Below are positions 52,614-62,212 of a stretch of 64,000 bases of DNA, one piece after another. Source of the DNA: Segatella copri (GTDB lineage Bacteria; Bacteroidota; Bacteroidia; Bacteroidales; Bacteroidaceae). A program made the translations under genes and the position numbers. How positions within the stretch are numbered: position 1 is the first letter of the stretch; the number at the start of each line of letters is the position of its first letter. The stretch lies in contig NZ_NMPZ01000004.1 in the NCBI RefSeq assembly GCF_002224675.1, positions 62,001 to 126,000 of the forward strand, in the 5' to 3' direction. The notes under the pieces were generated by a model that did no database searches, was not told where the DNA came from, and saw nothing but the letters and a program-made list of their open reading frames with translations.

Positions 52614-52629
52614 TCGTCAATAAGCAAAA
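52614..52629 (+). promoter_or_regulatory. Shared element upstream of the anti-sigma gene
   Basis: TCGTCAATAAGCAAAA lies 12 bp before the FecR ATG and matches the element before susC at 14 of 16 positions. It contains CGTC, typical of ECF -10 regions, so it may be a promoter read by the adjacent ECF sigma factor. Confidence 0.45.
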
Positions 52630-52641
52630 CGTATCAAGAAT

Positions 52642-53667
52642 ATGAACAAAATACAATTTGAAGAATTAGCTATAAGATATTTTACCGGTAATCTCGATTC
52701 AGAAGGTATCCTTCTTCTTGAAGACGAAATCCGACAGTCTGAGGAAGCTAAAAAAACATTTGATGAACTGAAGGAAATATGGGCAGCCAGTACTACCCAG
52801 GAAGAGTTGGACAGCTACGACTACAAGGCTGCCTACCAGCGTTTCTTGCATAAGATTTCAGAAGATTCAGATGAAACAGATGAGGATCAGAAGGAAGAGA
52901 ATCCTCGTTTCTACCATATATATAGGTGGATTGGCGGTATCGCAGCCTCACTCCTTATATTGTTTGGAGCAACCTATCTGTCTTATCAGCAGGGACAGAA
53001 GAATCTGCAGAACACCTTTGCTGATATCGTTGTTGCCACCCCTAATGGCTCCAGTACCAGTGTTAACTTGCCGGACGGCTCTATTGTGAAGCTTAATGGA
53101 GGTTCCAGGATTTCATATTCACAGGGATATGGAGTGGATAGCCGTATCGTCAATATAGAAGGTGAAGGGTATTTTGAGGTCAAGAAGGATAGTACCAAGC
53201 CATTTATCGTCAACTCTGCCAACATCATCGTCAAGGTGTTGGGTACAAAGTTCAACTTCTGTGATTACCCAAAGGAGACACAGGCTCTTGTGGCTCTTGA
53301 TGAAGGCAAGGTGAATATGACATGCATTGAATCTAAGCAGGAAATCACCTTGCTTCCGAATCAGCATGTGGTTTTTGACAAGAAAACTGGTGCTATGACA
53401 CTACTGGATACAAAAACTCTGGCTAATAAATGTCAGTGGACCAAAGGTATCATTGCCTTTAATGGCGAGTCTCTCAAGGACATAGCAGCTGTATTGGAAA
53501 GATGCTATTCTATCAAATTCAAGATATCTCCATCTAAGCAAAACTCACTCCATTTTTATGGTGTTTTTTACAGAAACAGTCAAAATGTGTATGATATCAT
53601 GGAGGCGCTTGCTGCAACAGGAAAGTTCACCTATAAAATAAGTGGTAAGACTATCATTATTCAGTAG
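52642..53667 (+). CDS. FecR-family anti-sigma factor
   Basis: A 341-residue protein. An N-terminal cytosolic anti-sigma segment (1-90, with EELAIRYFTGNLDSEG) is followed by one transmembrane helix (about 95-112, GGIAASLLILFGATYLSY). The periplasmic FecR domain (about 125-220) shows TSVNLPDGSIVKLNGGSRISY…VNIEGEGYFEVKKDSTKPFIV and NIIVKVLGTKFN. The C-terminal DUF4974 region (about 265-341) reads GESLKDIAAVLERCYSIKF…YDIMEALAATGKFTY. It would hold the ECF factor inactive until the SusC STN domain signals substrate. The gene is 66 bp after the sigma gene. Confidence 0.93.
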   Translation: MNKIQFEELAIRYFTGNLDSEGILLLEDEIRQSEEAKKTFDELKEIWAASTTQEELDSYDYKAAYQRFLHKISEDSDETDEDQKEENPRFYHIYRWIGGIAASLLILFGATYLSYQQGQKNLQNTFADIVVATPNGSSTSVNLPDGSIVKLNGGSRISYSQGYGVDSRIVNIEGEGYFEVKKDSTKPFIVNSANIIVKVLGTKFNFCDYPKETQALVALDEGKVNMTCIESKQEITLLPNQHVVFDKKTGAMTLLDTKTLANKCQWTKGIIAFNGESLKDIAAVLERCYSIKFKISPSKQNSLHFYGVFYRNSQNVYDIMEALAATGKFTYKISGKTIIIQ

Positions 53668-53734
53668 GAAATTGAGGAAAAAAATGTTTTTTTAGAAAAA
53701 ATGTGCTTTCTCACTACCCATTTTGCAAAATACG

Positions 53735-53750
53735 TCGTCTATAAGCCAAA
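53735..53750 (+). promoter_or_regulatory. Shared element upstream of susC
   Basis: TCGTCTATAAGCCAAA lies 26 bp before the susC-like ATG and matches the element before the anti-sigma gene (14/16). It is a candidate ECF-dependent -10 region. Confidence 0.45.
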
Positions 53751-53776
53751 TTTAGCAACAACAATTAACAACTTAA

Positions 53777-56700
53777 ATGAAATTTGTTATGGATAAAAGA
53801 CAAATCTTTCTAACTGCTGCTGCCTTGTGCTTGAACATGAGCATTTCGGCTCAGAGCGTGAATTTGCAGAATGTCACGGTAAAGCAGGCACTTAACAAGT
53901 TGCAGCAGACTTGCGGCTATTCTTTTGTTTATGAAGCAAAAGACCTAAACACCAGCAAACGTGTTTCAGTCAATGCATCCAATTGTGCAGAAGCTATTGG
54001 ACAAGTCCTTAGAGGTCAAGGTGTAACCTATACCTTGAAAGGAAAAAATGTCATTATTTCAAAGGCTTCTATCAAGCATCAAGGTGCTCAACAGGTGGGA
54101 AACCAGCGACGTGTAAAAGGTGTCATCAAGGACGGAAACGGCGAACCTATCATTGGTGCTACCGTTAGAGTAAAGGGGCATGAGAGCACTGGAACAATCT
54201 CTGACTTGGATGGTAATTTCTCGCTGGAAGTATCTCCAGGTGATGAGTTGGAAGTTTCTTATGTAGGTTACAGTACAAAACTCATCAAGACAGGCAACTC
54301 ATCATCGCTCAGCGTGATCATGAAGGAAGACAATAAGTCTCTTGAGGAGATTGTTGTGGTGGGTTACGGTACGCAGAAGAAAGTTTCTGTAACTGGTTCC
54401 ATGGCATCTACCAAGGGTGATGACCTGGCTGCTGTTCCTACTCCTAACATTACCAATACATTGGCTGGCCGTCTTCCTGGTCTTATCTCTTACAACCGCA
54501 GTGGTGAGCCGGGTTACGATGACGCTGGTCTTCTGATTCGTGGTGCCAGTACAATCGGCAATGCATCTCCTTTGCTGGTTGTGGATGGCGTGGCTGACCG
54601 CGCCGGTTCTTTGGGACGTCTGGATCCTAATGATATTGAGAGTATCACCATCTTGAAGGATGCATCGGCTGCTATCTACGGTTCCCGAGCAGCCAATGGT
54701 GTCATTCTGGTAACCACCAAACGTGGTTCAAAGGGTGATCTCAAGGTTCAATATACTGGTAATGTGGGTGTCAGCTCTCCTACTGTATTACCTGAGATGT
54801 GTAACTCATGGCAGTATGCAGAGTTGCTGAATGAAATCACTCCAGGTAAGTATTCTGCAGAAGAAATTCAGAAGTTCAAGGATGGAAGTGATCCCTTGAA
54901 CTATCCTAATATTGATGCATTTGACCTGATGCTCAAGCCTGCTGTTCAAACCCAGCACAATGTTTCTGCCAGTGGTGGAGGTAAGACGGTATCATATTAT
55001 GTTTCACTTGGCTATCAGTATCAAGACAACTATTACAAGAATAGTGCCAGCAATTATAATCAGTATAACTTAAGATCGAACATAGATATCACTCCTTCGG
55101 ATCTTTTGAAGTTCAGCGTGAATGTTGCCTTCCGACAGGAAGACCGCAACTCTCCTGTTACCGGTTCTGAGGATATCTGGCGTTATCTTATCAAATATAA
55201 TCCGATGGTGAATGTCTGGTATCCTGGTACCAACTATGGTACGGTATCTTCCAAGCAGGATAACTTCGCACCTGCCACCGGTATGGATGATACAATGGGG
55301 TATCAGCGCGACCGTCGTTCTTATCTGAATGCTGATCTCACCATGCATCTGGAGATGCCTTGGTTGGCAAAGGGTCTCTCTGCCGATGCAGGATTCTATG
55401 TGGACCGTTCTGATGTATTCTATAAGAATTTCCAGAAGAAGTTCTATCTCTATTCGTATGAGAACAATGACTATGTTCCTGTACAGCAAGGTCAGAATGT
55501 CCTGTCTGAGAATATGCATCAGACCTTGGGTATCACCATGAATGCCCGAATCAATTACAAGCGTACATTCAATTTGGTTCACAATGTTAGTGCGTTTGTT
55601 GCGTGGGAGCAATACAAGAGCCGCTATGACTATCTCTCTGGTCGTCGCCAGGACTTTGTTTCTACTTCCATTGATGAGCTCTTCGCAGGAGATTCCAATT
55701 CAGCAACCAATGACGGAACTGCATCCGAAACAGCCCGTCTCAACTACTTTGGTCGTGTAGATTACGACTATGCAGGCAAGTATCTCTTCCAGTTCAACTG
55801 GCGTTATGACGGTTCCGAGAATTTCCCTAAGGGTAACCGCTTCGGTTTCTTCCCTGGTGTATCCATGGGTTGGCGCATTTCAGAGGAGAAGTTCTGGAAA
55901 GAACACGTCAAGTGGATGGACTACCTCAAACTGCGTGCTTCATGGGGCCAGATGGGTAATGACAAGGTTTCCGCATTCCAGTATGTAACTGCCTATACAT
56001 TCAGCAACCCTGGCGTGTTTGGTGCCAATGGCGGAAAAGCAAATACAGGTTTGCGTCTCAACCGTACGGCCAACCCTAACATTACATGGGAGGTGGCTGA
56101 TACCTGGAACGTGGGTATCGAGTCTAATTTCCTTGATTACTTCAACTTTGAGGGTGACTTCTTCGTAACCAAGCGAAGCAATATCCTGACTGCCAGAAAT
56201 GCAGCTATTCCAGAGTATGCCGGTCTTTCGCTTCCAGATGAGAACATCGGTAAATGTAAGAGCATAGGAACTGAGTTTACCCTTGGCTACAATCGTCAGC
56301 TCAACAAGGACTGGGGACTTCACCTGAGTGGTAACTTCAGCTATAGCCATGGTACAATTGATTATATTGACGAGCCTGCAGAAACCTTGGAATGGCAGCG
56401 CCGTACTGGTAAGACCATCGGTACGCAGGGCAGCAATTATCTGATGTATGAGTCTATAGGTATTTTCCGTACTCAGGACGATCTTGATTCCTATCCTCAT
56501 CTTTCTGATGCACGTGTTGGTGATGTCAAGTTCAGAGATGTGAATGGTGATAAGAAAATCGACGGTGATGACAAGGTTAGAATGGACAAGCCTGCTGTAC
56601 CTGAAATCATGTATGGCATCAACCTCGGTACCACCTACAAGAACTGGAGTCTGAACATGCTGTGGCAGGGTGCAGCCCGTGTATGGCAATATACCTTCAT

Positions 56701-57082
56701 GGAGGCTGGTATCATCGGTAACTTTACCAAGGATTTCTATGACAACCGCTGGACGGAAGACAATCCAAATGCCAAATATCCTCGTACCTATAACCGTGAT
56801 GCAACGGTTACTGGTGGTGGTAACTATCGTAACTCTTTCTGGCTCAACAATGCATCATATCTGCGCTTGAAGAGCATTGAATTGGCATACAACTGTCCTA
56901 AGAGCTGGTTCAAGGGCACTCCAATATCAGGTGTCCGCCTCTGCTTGACGGGTTATAACCTTCTTACCTTTACTGGTATCAAGAATATCGACCCTGAGAC
57001 ACAGGAGAACAGTCAGGGATGGGCTGCATGGAACACTCCACAGTCTAAAGTGTACAATTTCGGAATTAACGTCACATTTTAA
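53777..57082 (+). CDS. SusC/RagA-type TonB-dependent outer-membrane transporter with STN domain
   Basis: A 1101-residue transporter. A signal peptide (cleavage after SISAQ) is followed by a secretin/TonB short N-terminal domain (about 28-100: VTVKQALNKLQQTCGYSFVYE…VSVNASNCAEAI), a carboxypeptidase-regulatory-like domain (about 115-190: VKGVIKDGNGEPIIGATVRVKG…), then the plug (EEIVVVGYGTQKK…GVILVTTKRG) and the C-terminal barrel ending in YNFGINVTF. The STN domain indicates signalling to the FecR/FecI pair immediately upstream. It imports oligosaccharides with the SusD partner 11 bp downstream. Met5 (53789) is an alternative start. Confidence 0.95.
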   Translation: MKFVMDKRQIFLTAAALCLNMSISAQSVNLQNVTVKQALNKLQQTCGYSFVYEAKDLNTSKRVSVNASNCAEAIGQVLRGQGVTYTLKGKNVIISKASIKHQGAQQVGNQRRVKGVIKDGNGEPIIGATVRVKGHESTGTISDLDGNFSLEVSPGDELEVSYVGYSTKLIKTGNSSSLSVIMKEDNKSLEEIVVVGYGTQKKVSVTGSMASTKGDDLAAVPTPNITNTLAGRLPGLISYNRSGEPGYDDAGLLIRGASTIGNASPLLVVDGVADRAGSLGRLDPNDIESITILKDASAAIYGSRAANGVILVTTKRGSKGDLKVQYTGNVGVSSPTVLPEMCNSWQYAELLNEITPGKYSAEEIQKFKDGSDPLNYPNIDAFDLMLKPAVQTQHNVSASGGGKTVSYYVSLGYQYQDNYYKNSASNYNQYNLRSNIDITPSDLLKFSVNVAFRQEDRNSPVTGSEDIWRYLIKYNPMVNVWYPGTNYGTVSSKQDNFAPATGMDDTMGYQRDRRSYLNADLTMHLEMPWLAKGLSADAGFYVDRSDVFYKNFQKKFYLYSYENNDYVPVQQGQNVLSENMHQTLGITMNARINYKRTFNLVHNVSAFVAWEQYKSRYDYLSGRRQDFVSTSIDELFAGDSNSATNDGTASETARLNYFGRVDYDYAGKYLFQFNWRYDGSENFPKGNRFGFFPGVSMGWRISEEKFWKEHVKWMDYLKLRASWGQMGNDKVSAFQYVTAYTFSNPGVFGANGGKANTGLRLNRTANPNITWEVADTWNVGIESNFLDYFNFEGDFFVTKRSNILTARNAAIPEYAGLSLPDENIGKCKSIGTEFTLGYNRQLNKDWGLHLSGNFSYSHGTIDYIDEPAETLEWQRRTGKTIGTQGSNYLMYESIGIFRTQDDLDSYPHLSDARVGDVKFRDVNGDKKIDGDDKVRMDKPAVPEIMYGINLGTTYKNWSLNMLWQGAARVWQYTFMEAGIIGNFTKDFYDNRWTEDNPNAKYPRTYNRDATVTGGGNYRNSFWLNNASYLRLKSIELAYNCPKSWFKGTPISGVRLCLTGYNLLTFTGIKNIDPETQENSQGWAAWNTPQSKVYNFGINVTF

Positions 57083-57093
57083 TTAGAAGAATT

Positions 57094-58854
57094 ATGAAAC
57101 TATATATTAAGTACCTTACTATAGGATTGATGGCTACCACGATGTTGGCTTCATGTGCTGATATCCTGGACAAAAAGCCTTTGACTGAAATCTCTGACAA
57201 TGACCTCTGGTCGGATCCGGCTCTCTTGAAGGCTTTCGTCAATTCAAGATATAATCAGGTGGGAGTAAATGGCGCAGAATCCATGCAAAGTTCAATCGTA
57301 GATGAGACCGAACTTACCTGGTTGCGCGGTTGTGAAACCCATAACTTTGCCCGTCTAAGTCCTACAGACCTGGGTAGAATGAATGGTGCCTGGTGGGGAT
57401 GGGACAATCGTTCCTGGAGTACCAAATGGACTAATATTTCCAACTGCAACATCTTCTTTGAGCGTGTGGACAATGTAGCTTTCACTGACGAGACTGAAAA
57501 GACGAAGTTGGTGGGACAGGTACGATTCATCCGTGCCTTTGAGTATTGGGATCTTATTGCCAGATGGGGTGCCATGCCTATCATTACCAAGAGCTTTTCT
57601 ATCAACGATCGTGAAGAAATTGTAGGACAGAAGCGCAATACGTATAAGGAATGTATTGATTTCCTGGTTAGCGAATTGGATCAGGCTGCCAAGGAATTGC
57701 CGGCTAACTGGAGTGGGGATGACTATGGACGAGCAACCAGCGTTGCCGCTTTGGCTCTCAAGTCCCGTATCCTGCTTTATGCTGCCAGTCCTCTTATGAA
57801 TGAGGATGTCAAGATACCAGAGGTAGGCTATACTACCCCAGAACCTGACAGATGGCAGAAGGCTGCCAAGGCTGCAACAGAAGCACTGGATGCTGCACAG
57901 AATGCCGGATATGAGCTTTATAACCTGAATGGTGATCCTTCCAAGAATTATCAGTTGATATTCATGGACAACACAGCTGCCAACAAGGAAACACTGTTTG
58001 CCCGCATGGGTACCAGCAGCGCTGATGGTGAAAGCATCTCCAGCTGCGATCAGTACAACAATCCTAACGGCTATGGTGGATGGGGAGGCAACTGTCCTTT
58101 GCAGGAGCTGGTGGATGCCTATGAAGTGGTAAAGGATGGCGTTGCCAGCAAGTTTGACTGGAACAATCCGGAAGAAAAGGCAAATCCTTATGCCAACCGT
58201 GATCCTAGATTCTATGCCACCATCTTATATGATGGAGCCAAGTGGATGACCAGAAATGTGGAAACCTACTTCGATGTTGACGGCAATGGCAATATCACTG
58301 GTGGTGGAAAAGACACCAAGTTTGGCAATGACAGTTGGAATGCTTCACCAACGGGCTACAATATGAAGAAGTTTATGGATGAGGGATATGCCTTGAACTC
58401 ATGGAACTTCTGTGCCCGAAACTGGATCCACCTCCGTATGGCAGAGTTATATCTAAACAAGGCAGAAGCGCTATATTACACAGGTGACGAAGAAGGTGCT
58501 AGAGAAGCATTGAAGCCAGTAAGACAGCGTGCAGGAATGCCTGCTGTCACAGCTACAGGTACTGATCTGCTGGAGGCTATTAAGAATGAGCGCCGCATAG
58601 AATTCGCTTTTGAGGAGCATCGCTACTTTGATGTACGTCGCTGGAAGGAAGCTCCTAAATACTTCGGTTCTACCGTTCATGCCATCACTATCAAGAAATA
58701 TCCTGATGGAAAGAAGACATATGAGGTGGATAAGTTGAGAAGTGATGTGGGTGGTGACCGTAAATGGGATGACAAGATGTACTGGTTGCCTATCCCGAAG
58801 TCTGAGATGGATAAGAATCCAAATCTTGTTCAGAATCCTGGATATAACAAGTAA
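57094..58854 (+). CDS. SusD/RagB-type surface glycan-binding lipoprotein
   Basis: A 586-residue SusD-family lipoprotein. The lipobox LASC places the acylated cysteine at residue 21, followed by the typical DILDKKPLTEISD. The helical TPR-like core and the family end are visible: WIHLRMAELYLNKAEALYY…EGAREALKPVRQRAGMP…ERRIEFAFEEHRYFDVRRWK…YWLPIPKSEMDKNPNLVQNPGY. It caps the SusC barrel and binds polysaccharide at the cell surface. It lies 11 bp downstream of the susC gene. Confidence 0.95.
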   Translation: MKLYIKYLTIGLMATTMLASCADILDKKPLTEISDNDLWSDPALLKAFVNSRYNQVGVNGAESMQSSIVDETELTWLRGCETHNFARLSPTDLGRMNGAWWGWDNRSWSTKWTNISNCNIFFERVDNVAFTDETEKTKLVGQVRFIRAFEYWDLIARWGAMPIITKSFSINDREEIVGQKRNTYKECIDFLVSELDQAAKELPANWSGDDYGRATSVAALALKSRILLYAASPLMNEDVKIPEVGYTTPEPDRWQKAAKAATEALDAAQNAGYELYNLNGDPSKNYQLIFMDNTAANKETLFARMGTSSADGESISSCDQYNNPNGYGGWGGNCPLQELVDAYEVVKDGVASKFDWNNPEEKANPYANRDPRFYATILYDGAKWMTRNVETYFDVDGNGNITGGGKDTKFGNDSWNASPTGYNMKKFMDEGYALNSWNFCARNWIHLRMAELYLNKAEALYYTGDEEGAREALKPVRQRAGMPAVTATGTDLLEAIKNERRIEFAFEEHRYFDVRRWKEAPKYFGSTVHAITIKKYPDGKKTYEVDKLRSDVGGDRKWDDKMYWLPIPKSEMDKNPNLVQNPGYNK

Positions 58855-59174
58855 ACATGTATCTTTATAAAGGAAACTGTCATAACTTTTGTTAGTTTGT
58901 TCATGGTTTTGGTTAATAGCGTCTGTGCCTAGGAGAAGCAAAGCTTCCGAGAGTGGGCACAGACCCCACCTATGGGTTGGATAGTTGGGATTGCTATGAA
59001 CCAACAGTTACAGAGAAAGAGACAAAAGCTAATGCCAACATGTGGAGAATGCTAAATGATGTTTGGGATTATTGGTGGTGATTTGCCTTCTATTGTCCTT
59101 TTACATTGTCTGTGCTTACCAATAAGTGAGTATTTGCAAGCATTAAAATAAATCAAACCTAAGAAGGAAATAAT
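58855..59174. other. Spacer between susD and GH97 genes with a hairpin
   Basis: No gene is supported in this 320-bp gap. GTCTGTGCC (58921-58929) pairs with GGCACAGAC (58956-58964), with an inner AAGCAAAGCTT fold, giving a stable hairpin about 70 bp after the susD stop. There is no U-tract, so it may be an mRNA-stability or partial-termination element that lowers expression of the enzyme relative to SusCD. Confidence 0.5.
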
Positions 59175-61175
59175 ATGAAGCAAAAAATGAGTATCGCTGG
59201 TATTTTGTTGCTTGCTGCTTTGGGTATGCAGGCTAACAGCTATACAGTGAAGTCGCCAGACGGTAAATTGGTAGTGAATGTTGCTTGTGAGGGAGGCAAG
59301 GCTTCCTACACGGTAGATTACAATGGCAAACAGATGCTGGGAACTTCGGCGCTCGGACTGGTTGCCAATTATGGGGATTTTTCAAAGGATCTCACCATGG
59401 GCATCCTGAAGGGTGGGGAAGTGAAGCCGCTTGCCTACAAGATGACCCGTATCAAGAAGAGTGATATCCAGAAGGATGTGGTGGATGCTACCATCGGTTT
59501 CCTCAACAGCAAGAAGGATTCCATGACCCTTCATCTTCATGTAAGCAACAACGACATCGCCTACAAGTATGAGATGAGCCGTCCTAAGAAGGATAATCCT
59601 AAGTCGGTGATTATATATAACGAGGTGAGCGGATTCAATTTCCCGGAGAAGACCACCACCTTCCTCTGTCCTCAGATTACTCCGATGACCGGTTGGGAGC
59701 GCACCAAGCCATCTTACGAGGAAGAATATACTCCGGATGCTCCGATGAACGTGAAGTCGCAGTTCGGTGTGGGCTATACCTTCCCATGTCTCTTCAAGGT
59801 GGGCAGCGACGGATGGGTATTGGTCAGCGAAACCGGTGTGTCGAGCGCTTATCCAGGCTGCCGTCTTTCTGATTACGAGCCGGGCAAGGGCTATACCATC
59901 GCCTTCCCTCAGAAGGGTGAGAACAATGGCATCGGTTCTGAATATGCCGGTATCCCATTGCCGGGCGAGACTCCTTGGCGTACCATCACCGTAGGTTCAT
60001 CGCTGGCTCCTGTCGTAGAGACCACTATTCCTTACGATGTAGTTAAGCCATTGTATGAGGCAAGTCAGACTTACAAGCCTTCCCGTTATACCTGGAGCTG
60101 GCTCATCTGGCAGGACGGTTCCATCAACTATGATGACCAGGTGAAGATGGTGGATGTGGCTGCAGCCCAGGGTTACGAGGCGGTACTGGTAGATAACTGG
60201 TGGGACAAGCAGATTGGCAGAAAGCGCATCGAAGAGTTGAGCAAGTATGCCAAGAGCAAGAAGGTAAGCCTGATGCTCTGGTACAATTCTAACGGTTTCG
60301 AGAATGATGCTCCTCAGACACCTCGCCAGATTATGAACAATTCCATCGCCCGCAAGAAGGAGATGGCTTGGATGAAGAAGATTGGCGTGGTAGGCATCAA
60401 GGTGGATTTCTTCGGTGGCGACAAGCAGGAGACGATGAAGCTTTACGAGGATATCCTCAGCGATGCCAACGATTATGGCTTGGAGGTCATCTTCCATGGC
60501 TGCACCATGCCTCGTGGCTGGGAGCGTATGTATCCTAACTATGTTTCGAGTGAGGCTGCCCTGGCTTCAGAGAATGTATATTTCACGGATTATCATGCCA
60601 AGAAAGAGGCCTTCGAGATGACGATGCATCCGTTCTCAAGAAATGCCGTTGCCAGCTTCGACTGGGGTGGTGTGATGATGAACAAGTATTTCTCTAAGGA
60701 CAACAAGAGCCGCCACCAGCGTTATACCAGCGATGTGTTTGAGATGGCTACAGCCATCACCAATCAGAGCAGCGTAAACTGCATCTGTCTCTATCCTAAC
60801 AATTTGCAGGATGTACCACAGTGGGAGTTGGATTGGCTCAAGAATGTACCAACTGCATGGGAGGATACCAAGTTTATTGCCGGTTATCCAACAAAGTATG
60901 CAGTAGTGGCTCGCAAGTCGAGTGTAGAGAATGGTTCCGGTGCTGCGCTTACTGCCGGCAGATGGTTTGTGGGCGGTCTGAATGCCACAGACAAGCCTCT
61001 GGCTCTAACCTTGGATTTGCCGATGTTTGCCGGTAAGACGGTGACTTATATCACCGACCAGCCAAAGAAGAAGGGCGATAAGTTCTTCACTTCTGTCAAG
61101 AAGACCTTGAAGGTTGGAAAGAATGGTAAGGCAAAGGTGGTGATTCAGCCTAATGGCGGTATCATCATCGAATAA
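59175..61175 (+). CDS. Glycoside hydrolase family 97 enzyme, retaining alpha-galactosidase-like
   Basis: A 666-residue secreted enzyme. A signal peptide (…LLLAALGMQANS) is followed by the GH97 N-terminal beta-sandwich (SPDGKLVVNV…GKQMLGTSALGL) and a TIM barrel with SWLIWQDGSINYDDQVKMVDVAA, LMLWYNSNG and a C-terminal sheet. GH97 contains inverting alpha-glucosidases (SusB type) and retaining alpha-galactosidases. Here the motif GIKVDFFGGDKQ places an Asp (411) where the retaining enzymes have their nucleophile. SSEAALASE (Glu460 region) follows. An alpha-galactoside substrate is therefore favoured, but not proven. Placement after SusD fits periplasmic processing of imported oligosaccharide. 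Confidence 0.9.
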   Translation: MKQKMSIAGILLLAALGMQANSYTVKSPDGKLVVNVACEGGKASYTVDYNGKQMLGTSALGLVANYGDFSKDLTMGILKGGEVKPLAYKMTRIKKSDIQKDVVDATIGFLNSKKDSMTLHLHVSNNDIAYKYEMSRPKKDNPKSVIIYNEVSGFNFPEKTTTFLCPQITPMTGWERTKPSYEEEYTPDAPMNVKSQFGVGYTFPCLFKVGSDGWVLVSETGVSSAYPGCRLSDYEPGKGYTIAFPQKGENNGIGSEYAGIPLPGETPWRTITVGSSLAPVVETTIPYDVVKPLYEASQTYKPSRYTWSWLIWQDGSINYDDQVKMVDVAAAQGYEAVLVDNWWDKQIGRKRIEELSKYAKSKKVSLMLWYNSNGFENDAPQTPRQIMNNSIARKKEMAWMKKIGVVGIKVDFFGGDKQETMKLYEDILSDANDYGLEVIFHGCTMPRGWERMYPNYVSSEAALASENVYFTDYHAKKEAFEMTMHPFSRNAVASFDWGGVMMNKYFSKDNKSRHQRYTSDVFEMATAITNQSSVNCICLYPNNLQDVPQWELDWLKNVPTAWEDTKFIAGYPTKYAVVARKSSVENGSGAALTAGRWFVGGLNATDKPLALTLDLPMFAGKTVTYITDQPKKKGDKFFTSVKKTLKVGKNGKAKVVIQPNGGIIIE

Positions 61176-61295
61176 TCTTCATGTTTAAGGCTTCGATTGC
61201 CTACGTGAAAAAGTTTTTTCTCGAAAAAAGTATCAAAGTCTCATTTTTGCTTGAAAAATAGGCTTTAAATACTTGATATATAAGAAAATAATAAA

Positions 61296-61333
61296 AATGA
61301 GACTTCTCGGTTTTTGAGCCGAGAAGTCTCATT
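61296..61333. terminator. Bidirectional hairpin terminator after the GH97 gene
   Basis: Perfect 15-bp arms (61296-61310 and 61319-61333) flank an 8-nt T-rich loop. On the minus strand an A/U-rich tract follows directly, and the stem overlaps the stop of the small minus gene at 61329. It closes the PUL on the plus strand. Confidence 0.75.
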
Positions 61334-61463
61334 GATGTATCATGATAGCCTCATAAAACTCAAACTCCTCTGCATCCGGTCTGCGTTTCAGATATTCTTC
61401 CACGTATGCCTTGCGGATTGATGCAGGTGTTGGTATCTCTTGTTTCATGGCTTTCATTTTTGT
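61329..61463 (-). CDS. Small hypothetical protein (about 44 aa)
   Basis: The credible core starts at one of the Met codons near 61463 (MTKMKAMKQEIPTPASIRKA) and continues …YVEEYLKRRPDAEEFEFYEAIMIHQ. The longer frame up to 61589 has poor protein character at its N-terminus. The acidic helical sequence looks like a short conserved accessory protein or the end of a decayed gene. It lies directly downstream of DUF1016 debris. Confidence 0.4.
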   Translation of the reverse strand, partial: TKMKAMKQEIPTPASIRKAYVEEYLKRRPDAEEFEFYEAIMIHQ

Positions 61464-61648
61464 CATTCCTGTTTGCATTCTGTTTGCAAATTTTGTTTTT
61501 AGAAGCAAAACCGCAAACGAAACTGCAAACGATGATTTTCTTATTCTTCTGTATTTCACATTGTTAGTTTTACTGTCGTCTGTTTTCAAAAATGCATTTT
61601 CATCTACTAATTCTGCATACAGACGCGATACTTTAGCCCTGTTTTTTT

Positions 61649-62040
61649 TCAGGCAATTTCAGCAATTGTCGTGTTTTGACCAGACCAACCCTCGTTGGCA
61701 GCTTCCAGTTCGTAATACTCTCGTTTGTCGAGGTCGGGAATAGCAATAAGTTGCTTATATTGATACCAATTCAATTGCGTCCGCAGTGTGGACGCAATTG
61801 GATAGATAGTATAAAACTGGCGACAACGTTCCGGTTGGCGTACACCAAATCCGCTTCCATATTCTGGCTCTATCTCTTTGGCAAGGTTCTTTATAAGATA
61901 AGTTCCGTATTCGGCACGTTCTTTTCCCTGTTGTTCCTTTTCAACAATACGCTGTCCTATTGCCCAGTACATTTGTACTCGGCAGAAGTCAACTCTGCGT
62001 ACGGCATTGGTGCGGGCAGTATTGATGATAGTCTTTAATC
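61649..62040 (-). pseudogene. Truncated DUF1016 (YhcG-type) N-terminal domain
   Basis: The minus frame encodes the DUF1016_N signature: NAVRRVDFCRVQMYWAIGQRIVEKEQQGKERAEYGTYLIKNLAKEIEPEYGSGFG, then FYTIYPIASTLRTQLNWYQYKQL and REYYELEAANEGWSG, where the usual RWSVREL segment and the C-terminal PD-(D/E)XK nuclease should follow. Instead it stops after about 12 residues of unrelated sequence. The codons upstream of about 62040 are antisense to another remnant, so the N-terminus is also uncertain. Full-length family members are ~330-370 residues; only about a third remains. Confidence 0.7.
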
Positions 62041-62042
62041 CA

Positions 62043-62165
62043 CTTGATTTGGAGGAGTTTGCTACTGCTGTTGGTATCAACGATAGAATCATAGATGCTT
62101 TGAGGAAACATTTTACAGAGGGGACTGCTGTAGATGAATTCATCCATGAAAGGATGGAACGCTAG
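62043..62165 (+). pseudogene. C-terminal remnant of an unidentified gene
   Basis: The plus frame reads LDLEEFATAVGINDRIIDALRK…EGTAVDEFIHERMER and stops at 62163-62165, with no start. The pattern resembles the C-terminal helices of HipA-like or similar helical proteins, but this is too short to assign. It abuts the DUF1016 fragment on the opposite strand, suggesting a deletion junction. Confidence 0.35.
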
Positions 62166-62212
62166 GGCTGCTACACAGATTTATGGTAAGAGAGATTAAC
62201 TTATTCGTTGTA

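Noticed and set aside
58471..59004. 177-residue minus-strand frame
   Set aside because: It is mostly antisense to the conserved SusD C-terminus and has no promoter or family pattern.
61411..62038. Plus-strand frames of 110 and 120 residues
   Set aside because: They are antisense to the DUF1016 fragment and the small minus gene, with hydrophobic shadow-like composition.
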